A stretch of 14,620 bases of DNA, taken from positions 1-14,620 of the forward strand of contig JAISIB010000084.1 in NCBI GenBank assembly GCA_031262265.1, written 5' to 3'. The position numbers were made by a program, and so were the translations under genes. The notes under the pieces are model-generated. The model was not told the origin of the DNA, ran no database searches, and saw only the letters and a program-made list of their open reading frames with translations. Positions 7,401 through 12,272 of the stretch are shown here, in pieces; position 1 is the stretch's first letter; each line of letters begins with the position of its first letter. The stretch is from Prevotellaceae bacterium (lineage in GTDB: Bacteria > Bacteroidota > Bacteroidia > Bacteroidales > Bacteroidaceae).

Positions 7401-8741
7401 TTACGAGATTTTCTCTTTCGCGTCCCGCAATACCCATTTCAGCACGCAGTAACCGAGCACACCGGCGATTAAAGAGCCGCACAGAATGCCGAATTTCGCC
7501 TGATTGAGCATCAACGGGCTGGTAGCCCCGAACGATAGCTCGCCGATGAACAACGATACCGTGAAACCGATGCCGCCCAGCAACGAAACTCCGGCCAAAT
7601 TGCTCCAAGTCATGCCGACGCCCATCGGCGCGACCTTCAATTTGATGGCCAGCCACGTGAAACTGAATATACCGATGAACTTGCCGAACACCAGCCCGCA
7701 CATCACGGCCAAAGCGACCGGTCCGGCAACGTCTCCCGCCCCGCTCAGCACTACGCCGGCGTTGGCGAACGCAAACAACGGCAAAATAAAGTAATTGACC
7801 GTGTTATGTAGTCCGTTTTCCATAGCCTGCAACGTACTGATCACGTTGTCCGATGCGTCTTCCACCTTTTTCAGGCGGGCAATCTGGCGATTCGTCAGCA
7901 CAATGTCACCCTGTGCGTGTCCACCACTCATCAATACGGGAAAAGTAACTATTAAATGACGAATACGCTCGATATATATGCCGATGTCCATGCGCGGTTT
8001 GGCCGGCACCACGAACGAAAGCAGCACGCCGGCAATCGTGCTGTGCACGCCCGACTGCAAAAACAAATACCACGTAATGACGCCGCCCACTATGAATACG
8101 GCTTGGTGGTTGATCTTACGACCTACGAAATATAACAACACATAGATAAGTAACGCCACCAGCAAGTAGTTGACCGCAACGTGCGAACTATAAAAAAGAG
8201 CAATGACCAAAATGCCCCCGATGTCGTCGACTACCGCAAAAGCCGTGAGAAATACTTTCAGCGAAAGCGGCACCCGTTTGCCCAACAGGCTCAGTACGCC
8301 CAACGAGAAAGCGATGTCCGTTGCCATTGGTATGGCAACGCCCTCGCTGCCGGGCGTCCCCGACGGACAAATCCACAGATAGAGCAACACCGGCAGCAAC
8401 ATGCCGCCACAAGCCGCAATGATCGGAAGCGAGGCCTTGCGCACGGACGAAAGTTCGCCCACCATTAGTTCGCGCTTAATCTCCAAACCGACCATTAGAA
8501 AGAATAATGTCATCAGCCCGTCGTTGATAAAATGAGACATCGTCATCGGTTCTCCGCCGTGCGCGAAGAGATTGAAACCGCCGATAGTCAGACTGACGGG
8601 CAACGACAGGAACGCATGATAGTAAGGAGCTAAGGGCGAATTGGCCAGTACGGCCGCAAGCAAAGCCACTACGAAGAGCAGCATACCTGCTAGTATGTTC
8701 TTAATGGAATAGTATGTACGGGTAGACAATAATGCTTTCAT
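7401..8741 (-). CDS. nhaA: Na+/H+ antiporter NhaA
   Basis: NhaA exchanges internal Na+ (or Li+) for external protons across the inner membrane, controlling pH and salt stress. The protein as called here is 446 residues with about 12 membrane segments. The key residues are visible: Asp142 in ATDIAFSLGV (E. coli Asp133), Asp172-Asp173 in AVVDDIGGI (Asp163-164, the ion-binding pair) and Lys354 in FGKFIGI (Lys300). Residues about 247-310 form a cytosolic insertion relative to the 388-residue E. coli protein. The frame extends up to 8825, but the promoter box at 8782-8789 would then be inside the gene, and MKALLSTRTYYSIKNILAG at 8741 is the normal family start, so I chose that. lemA and htpX follow directly. 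Confidence 0.95.
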   Translation of the reverse strand: MKALLSTRTYYSIKNILAGMLLFVVALLAAVLANSPLAPYYHAFLSLPVSLTIGGFNLFAHGGEPMTMSHFINDGLMTLFFLMVGLEIKRELMVGELSSVRKASLPIIAACGGMLLPVLLYLWICPSGTPGSEGVAIPMATDIAFSLGVLSLLGKRVPLSLKVFLTAFAVVDDIGGILVIALFYSSHVAVNYLLVALLIYVLLYFVGRKINHQAVFIVGGVITWYLFLQSGVHSTIAGVLLSFVVPAKPRMDIGIYIERIRHLIVTFPVLMSGGHAQGDIVLTNRQIARLKKVEDASDNVISTLQAMENGLHNTVNYFILPLFAFANAGVVLSGAGDVAGPVALAVMCGLVFGKFIGIFSFTWLAIKLKVAPMGVGMTWSNLAGVSLLGGIGFTVSLFIGELSFGATSPLMLNQAKFGILCGSLIAGVLGYCVLKWVLRDAKEKIS

Positions 8742-8781
8742 TTGTACGGGTGTAAGTGTTATCTGTTTGCTTTGTCGTGCG

Positions 8782-8811
8782 CAAATATAGTACATCACCC
8801 GATTCTGGAAA
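8782..8811 (-). promoter_or_regulatory. Promoter of nhaA
   Basis: Minus strand TATATTTG (8789-8782) fits the Bacteroides -7 consensus TAnnTTTG. A TTTC (8811-8808) lies 18 bases upstream as a weak -33 element. Transcription would start near 8775, leaving about 34 bases of leader to the ATG at 8741. This position argues against the longer upstream start at 8825. Confidence 0.6.
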
Positions 8812-8849
8812 AATATCCGAAGCAAAATATATTTTCAAAGCGCGAAAAT

Positions 8850-8893
8850 AAAATAAGCGCGTCAGATAATCACCTATCTGACACGCTTATTTT
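8850..8893 (-). terminator. Intrinsic terminator after the G3E GTPase gene
   Basis: AAAATAAGCG (8850-8859) and GTCAGATA (8861-8868) pair with TATCTGAC (8875-8882) and CGCTTATTTT (8884-8893), giving 18 base pairs with one single-base mismatch (C8860/A8883) and a 6-base loop. On the minus strand the stem ends in TTATTTTATTTT, a good U-tract for the gene that stops at 8912. The plus strand also ends in T-rich sequence, so it could work in both directions. Confidence 0.85.
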
Positions 8894-8911
8894 CCTATAT
8901 GGGGAGGTTAT

Positions 8912-10003
8912 TTACACGACCTGCGCGAAACGGTGCGTCGGATTAGGGCGGCCGGGTTGCAGATACCGCCAAGCGACCACCTCCTGCTCGTAGCCGTCGC
9001 CGCAAAGGGCGTTGATGGCGTCGCGAACGATGGCGTCGAGATTTTCGGGCGAAGTTTCCACGCGGGCATTGACGATTATCCGAGCCACATCACTCGTGCC
9101 GGCGGAATGGCGGACGGATAGCGTGTCGACCGTGCCGGTCAGATTGCCGACGACGTACGAACCGTCGCTTTCGGCGATGACTTTCACGTGCCCGACGGGC
9201 AAACCGTCCGCATCAAAGCGCGCGGCCAGCCGATTCAGGAGCGTACGCGTCAGTTCGTCCCAATCGGTTCGTTTTCCGCGAAGGAGTACGGTGCCGTTCA
9301 ACCAACCGAGTACCGCTTCGCCATTCGCATAAATGTCGTAGTCCATTTCAACGATGCGTTGGCCGGCGGCTTGCGTTTGCATGACGGCTTCTATCCATTC
9401 CGACAGGCCTTCGCCGGTGCGCGCACTGACGGTCATTACGCGCGCCGAAGGGAAGGTTTTGGCCGTTGCCGCCTTCAAGGTTTCGATTTGCTCCGACGAT
9501 AGTAGGTCGACCTTGTTGATAACGATCAGATCGGCCTCTTCGAGTTGCTTCCGATAGATATATGCAGCGTCCGGATGCAGGCCGGATGTTTCGCCCGCAA
9601 GAATGGCGGCCAGACGCACGGGATCGGCCAACACGCTCAGCGGAGCGGTTTCCAGTTGGCGGTTCCAATACTGTTTCAGTGGCTGCATGATGGTAGCCGA
9701 CAAGTCGGTACAGCTGCCTACCGGCTCGGCGATGATTACGTCGGCACCGGCTGCTTCGCACATCTTTCGGATAGCGGCGGTGAAGCCATTGAAGTTGCAG
9801 CAGAAGCAACTGCCGCTGACCTCTTCCACGCGGAGGTTGTTGAGAGAAAGAAGCCGGCTATCGACCAACTCCGGTGCCTGATCATTCGTAATAAGTCCTA
9901 CGCGACGCCCTTGTCCGATCATCGTTTGAGCCGCTTGCCACAAAAAAGTCGTTTTGCCTGCGCCGAGGAAACCGCCGACGATCATCAATTTCGTTGTTGC
10001 CAT
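8912..10003 (-). CDS. G3E family GTPase, CobW/P47K-type metallochaperone-like
   Basis: A 363-residue SIMIBI-class GTPase. Walker A is GGFLGAGKTT (10-19), the metal-site motif is CFCC (66-69, the family's C-x-C-C), the switch/G3 region is IAEPVGSCTD (91-100) and the base-specificity motif is NKVD (163-166), followed by SARTGEG (193-199). Residues about 215-363 form a C-terminal domain less typical than the classical CobW_C domain; no histidine-rich tail is present. Family members deliver zinc, cobalt or iron to client enzymes or act as corrinoid-related or nitrile-hydratase activators; the metal and client here cannot be read from sequence. The gene starts 26 bp after the aquaglyceroporin-type gene and ends at a strong terminator, so the two form a two-gene operon. 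It should not be called cobW itself, since no cobalamin gene is nearby. Confidence 0.85.
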   Translation of the reverse strand: MATTKLMIVGGFLGAGKTTFLWQAAQTMIGQGRRVGLITNDQAPELVDSRLLSLNNLRVEEVSGSCFCCNFNGFTAAIRKMCEAAGADVIIAEPVGSCTDLSATIMQPLKQYWNRQLETAPLSVLADPVRLAAILAGETSGLHPDAAYIYRKQLEEADLIVINKVDLLSSEQIETLKAATAKTFPSARVMTVSARTGEGLSEWIEAVMQTQAAGQRIVEMDYDIYANGEAVLGWLNGTVLLRGKRTDWDELTRTLLNRLAARFDADGLPVGHVKVIAESDGSYVVGNLTGTVDTLSVRHSAGTSDVARIIVNARVETSPENLDAIVRDAINALCGDGYEQEVVAWRYLQPGRPNPTHRFAQVV

Positions 10004-10029
10004 GTGATTCGATTATACCTTTATTAATA

Positions 10030-10836
10030 TTAGTTATTACAGTCGCAACCTTGCGTTTTCCGGTTCATCAGAGGCTCAATCACGTGCATAAAGAACAGAG
10101 CAGCCAAGCTGCCGCCGAGAATAGGCCCCAATATGTACACCCAGAAGAATCCGCCGACGGCGTCGGGGAAAGCTGCGCTGCCCCACCCCATGATCCATGC
10201 CACGAGACGCGGGCTAAAGTCGCGCGCCGGATTCAGACCGGCTTGCGTCAACGGCGCGATGAGAAAAATAATGGAGGCTACGGTCAAACCGATAAAGACC
10301 GGCGCCATCGCGTCGCTCGGACGGCCAACGTTGCAGCCTTCGGTCAAGGCGAAGATCAGCAGTACGAGCAAGAACGTACCGAACGCTTCGGCGGCGATCG
10401 CCAGCGGCAACGAGACGACGGCTGCGCCTTTACCGTAAAACTCTCCGAACATTTTCGCAGTGGCAAAAGACTCTTCGCTTCCGCGTATGATATCGTTGGC
10501 AGCCTCGTACGAAGCGATGCTCGCCGAGAACAAAAGATAAAGTACCCAGCCGGCCAGAAACGCACCGAGAAACTGTGCCAATAGATACGACGGTAGTTTT
10601 TTCGCTTTCATGCGTCTACTGAGCACCATGCCCACGGTAACGGCAGGATTGAGGTGCGCGCAGGATAGATGTCGCGTCAGATAAATGGCCAACGTCACTC
10701 CCAATCCCCACGCGAGACCGATTTGGAAGATTCCCGTGTACTCGCCGAACAACACGGTTACGGCCACGGAACCGCAACCGAAGAGCACCATCAAAAACGT
10801 GCCCAACAATTCACCCGTAAACTCCTTACAGCTCAT
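10030..10836 (-). CDS. MIP-family channel, aquaglyceroporin (GlpF) type
   Basis: A 268-residue inner-membrane channel with six membrane helices and two half-helices carrying the NPA motifs: HLNPAVTVG (61-69) and GLNPARDFSPR (200-210). The Asp after NPAR is the mark of glycerol-type channels as opposed to strict water channels. By alignment to E. coli GlpF the selectivity positions Trp48/Gly191/Phe200/Arg206 become Trp43/Ile190/Ala199/Arg205, so the filter is not standard. The C-terminus is RKTQGCDCNN, with a Cys-x-Cys pair. There is no glpK or other glycerol gene nearby; instead a G3E GTPase gene follows after 26 bp. Glycerol, urea, other small neutral solutes or metalloids are all possible cargo. 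Start at MSCKEFTGELLGTF is the usual family N-terminus, with a promoter box about 25 bp upstream. Confidence 0.92.
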   Translation of the reverse strand: MSCKEFTGELLGTFLMVLFGCGSVAVTVLFGEYTGIFQIGLAWGLGVTLAIYLTRHLSCAHLNPAVTVGMVLSRRMKAKKLPSYLLAQFLGAFLAGWVLYLLFSASIASYEAANDIIRGSEESFATAKMFGEFYGKGAAVVSLPLAIAAEAFGTFLLVLLIFALTEGCNVGRPSDAMAPVFIGLTVASIIFLIAPLTQAGLNPARDFSPRLVAWIMGWGSAAFPDAVGGFFWVYILGPILGGSLAALFFMHVIEPLMNRKTQGCDCNN

Positions 10837-10860
10837 AATGGTATGTATTTAAAGACGGGA

Positions 10861-10868
10861 CAAAGATA
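10861..10868 (-). promoter_or_regulatory. -7 box for the MIP channel-GTPase operon
   Basis: Minus strand TATCTTTG (10868-10861) matches TAnnTTTG exactly and lies 24 bases upstream of the channel start at 10836, implying a very short leader. I see no clear TTTG at the -33 position. Confidence 0.5.
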
Positions 10869-10982
10869 GCTACTTTCCATATCTCCGTATATGAAGAAGA
10901 ATGAAAACGGCAAAAGTATCCCTGAAAACGAATCGTAATGCGAGTAGCGACGTGCAAACGGAATGTAGCAGGCATGTAGTAA

Positions 10983-11200
10983 GCATACGCAACGGCGTAG
11001 CGGAACGCCGGAGGCGTTCAATTTGCGTAACTGCGGGTGAAACCCGCAGAACATGTGCTCTCCACTCACTGAACCCCAAAGTGGGTTCAACTCCTGCCGG
11101 AGTTGTAGTGAGAGGAGACGCTACTACCCCAAGCTGCGCGTCGCTACGCTCCGCTTGCATGGGGTTACGCAAATTCAACGCCTGCGGCGTTGGTGTATGC
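10983..11200. repeat. Dispersed multi-hairpin repeat, copy 2
   Basis: The 20-base inverted arms are 11012-11031 and 11164-11183, pairing at 19 of 20 positions, and the enclosed interval is again 132 bases, as in copy 1. The same five internal hairpins are present. Differences from copy 1 are few: one base in the left arm (AATTTG for AATCTG), most of the 18-base linker at about 11050-11067, the loop of the TGAACCC hairpin (CAAAGT for CGAAGT), the GTAGT/ACTAC loop, the right-end loop (TGC for TAC), and bases outside the arms. An extra outer pair, GCATAC (10983-10988) and GTATGC (11195-11200), extends the closing stem. It lies between the DUF2442 gene's end and the promoter of the channel gene. 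Confidence 0.9.
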
Positions 11201-11227
11201 AGCGGCGAAGCCGAACGCCGGAGGCGT
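11199..11227. repeat. Partial extra repeat unit (left-end module only)
   Basis: GCAGCGGCGAAGCCGAACGC followed by CGGAGGCGT repeats the left end of copy 1 (5545-5573) with two base differences, directly after the right end of copy 2. It is then replaced by unrelated sequence leading to the DUF2442 stop codon. It looks like the truncated start of a second, head-to-tail unit. Confidence 0.65.
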
Positions 11228-11259
11228 AAGCTTGGAGCTGTTAAGTAAGAAAGTAAATA

Positions 11260-11496
11260 TTACGCTTGGGGTATCCCTATTTGATACAGGAATTCCGGTG
11301 CAAGGTCTGCGCCGTTCGCCCATTCGATAGTAACGCGCGTGAGGGCATACTGAGTAAACTTGTCCTTATCCTTCAATTCTCCGAAGACTTCCCCCGTCAA
11401 ATAGGGTTGAAGGTCAACTTTCTTTTTCGTATGGTCGTTAAACGTCACAAGCAACTCATAACCGCGTACATAATCAATGTCAATGACTCGTAACAT
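11260..11496 (-). CDS. DUF2442 domain protein
   Basis: A 78-residue protein, the full size of the DUF2442 family. Recognisable features are the opening RVIDIDYVRGYELLVTFNDH (3-22), the DLQPYLTGEVFGELKDKDKF block (28-47) and the closing VTIEWANGADLAPEFLYQIG (55-74), where W-x-N-G-A-D-L-A-P is the family's most constant motif. The fold is small, mostly beta, with no catalytic residues and no known function. It starts 7 bp after the stop of the DUF4160 gene, so the two are a co-transcribed pair; the same pairing occurs in many bacteria and has led to suggestions of a toxin-antitoxin-like module, not shown here. The local base composition is more A+T-rich than the metabolic genes nearby, consistent with acquisition. 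Confidence 0.88.
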   Translation of the reverse strand: MLRVIDIDYVRGYELLVTFNDHTKKKVDLQPYLTGEVFGELKDKDKFTQYALTRVTIEWANGADLAPEFLYQIGIPQA

Positions 11497-11503
11497 ACTT
11501 CGT

Positions 11504-11761
11504 TTAATGTAAAGGTTCTATCTTAGTAATCTTTTCGCCTTTTTGGGCATTCTCCCACAGTGTGAGAATCTCTTGTTCATGTAGATCTATCCATGTATTG
11601 ACCTTCTCAATGACCTTAGCCGGAGCCTGACCATCTACGATTCTGTCCAACACGCTAATAGAACATTCATAATCTCCATAAGTGAAGTGTACGTGCGGAG
11701 GATTGTGATCTCTCCAATACAAACTCACTATAATACCATAGAATCTACATATCTCGGGCAT
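11504..11761 (-). CDS. DUF4160 domain protein
   Basis: An 85-residue protein starting MPEICRFYGIIVSLYWRDHN, the normal N-terminus of DUF4160 proteins. The family core, DHNPPHVHFTYGDYE (18-32), has a histidine-rich H-x-P-x-H-x-H arrangement that could bind metal or act in catalysis; this is inference. The C-terminal half (44-75) is helical, including VIEKVNTWIDLHEQEILTLW. The frame is open further upstream to 11836, but those extra 25 residues would cover the -7 box at 11784-11791 and have no family counterpart, so the start at 11761 is preferred. It precedes the DUF2442 gene by 7 bp. Function is unknown; if the pair is a toxin-antitoxin-like module the sequence does not say which is the toxin. 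Confidence 0.86.
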   Translation of the reverse strand: MPEICRFYGIIVSLYWRDHNPPHVHFTYGDYECSISVLDRIVDGQAPAKVIEKVNTWIDLHEQEILTLWENAQKGEKITKIEPLH

Positions 11762-11783
11762 ATCTTTCCTTGATTTTCCGCTA

Positions 11784-11791
11784 CAAAAATA
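11784..11791 (-). promoter_or_regulatory. -7 box for the DUF4160-DUF2442 pair
   Basis: Minus strand TATTTTTG (11791-11784) fits TAnnTTTG and lies 22 bases upstream of the start at 11761. The sequence around it is A+T-rich, and no clear -33 TTTG is seen. Confidence 0.45.
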
Positions 11792-11863
11792 GAGATTTAT
11801 TATATTAGTTGCATATTTAAGAGCAACTTTTCGCAATCTTCATCGTAAAAGCGAATATATTTC

Positions 11864-11908
11864 TCCACTGAACCCCGAAGTGGATTCAACTCCTACCTGC
11901 GGCGTTGG
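11864..11908. repeat. Dispersed multi-hairpin repeat, copy 3 (internally deleted remnant)
   Basis: TCCACTGAACCCCGAAGTGG then ATTCAACTCCT matches the second hairpin and the start of the third of copies 1 and 2. It then jumps to CCTGCGGCGTTGG, which is the extreme right end of copy 2. The roughly 80 bases between are missing. The sequence TTCAAC occurs at both places in the full element, so a deletion between these short direct repeats is the simplest cause. It has the same orientation as the other copies and lies upstream of the DUF4160 gene. Confidence 0.75.
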
Positions 11909-12272
11909 ATTTTTCCGGCTTTGTTGTGCTACTAACTAACTTTGTTATTTTCACGAGCGGCTTTGATATTTCATTATCTTCGTACGTTATGGCACTATTT
12001 CGCTTGATCGGCGGGCTTTATGCAAACAAAAACTTTCTATTCCACACAAAAATTAATAATTTATAGGCAAATCGCACTTTTTTGAACGAGAAAAGTAGAA
12101 TTTTAACCTAAAAATAATGTTTTTTATTCAAACATGTATAACTTTGCGGCAGATTATGGTTGAAAACACAATTGTATGTGAAAACACCTAATACAGATGA
12201 TACAAGATCTTAAAAACAAAACGGAAAACATTAAATATCGTTTAACCAAGTGTAATTAAAGAGAGTGAGTTT
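11909..12272. other. A+T-rich intergenic region between divergent genes
   Basis: This region separates the minus-strand DUF4160 pair from the plus-strand susC-like gene. It holds the susC promoter box at 12139-12146 and about 125 bases of leader. A second plus-strand TAACTTTG occurs at 11937-11944. A 25-codon ATG frame lies at 11989-12066 (MALFRLIGGLYANKNFLFHT then KINNL) but has no supporting signal. No regulator gene (ECF sigma factor or FecR-type anti-sigma) lies in the gap. Confidence 0.5.
12139..12146 (+). promoter_or_regulatory. -7 box of the susC-like gene
   Basis: TAACTTTG matches the Bacteroides -7 consensus TAnnTTTG. Upstream is a T-rich stretch (12120-12126) rather than a clear TTTG. 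Transcription would begin near 12153, giving a leader of about 120 bases, long enough for post-transcriptional control, as is common for SusC-type genes. Confidence 0.55.

Noticed and set aside
8742..8825. Longer N-terminus of NhaA (28 extra residues)
   Set aside because: The extension covers the TATATTTG promoter box at 8782-8789 and has no family counterpart; the start at 8741 matches NhaA proteins.
8850..8893. The long hairpin as a regulatory or attachment site
   Set aside because: Its place 19 bases after the GTPase stop and its U-rich 3-prime tail are fully explained by intrinsic termination.
10983..11227. A CRISPR array or a phase-variable invertible promoter as explanation for the repeats
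   Set aside because: There are no regularly spaced short direct repeats with unique spacers, no cas genes and no recombinase gene, and all copies have the same orientation.
11762..11836. Longer N-terminus of the DUF4160 protein (25 extra residues)
   Set aside because: It would include the -7 box at 11784-11791, and DUF4160 proteins normally begin with MPEI/MPTI-type sequence, as found at 11761.
11989..12066. A 25-codon plus-strand frame starting MALFRLIGGLYANKN
   Set aside because: Too short, with no clear ribosome-binding site or recognisable homology; A+T-rich intergenic DNA gives such frames by chance.
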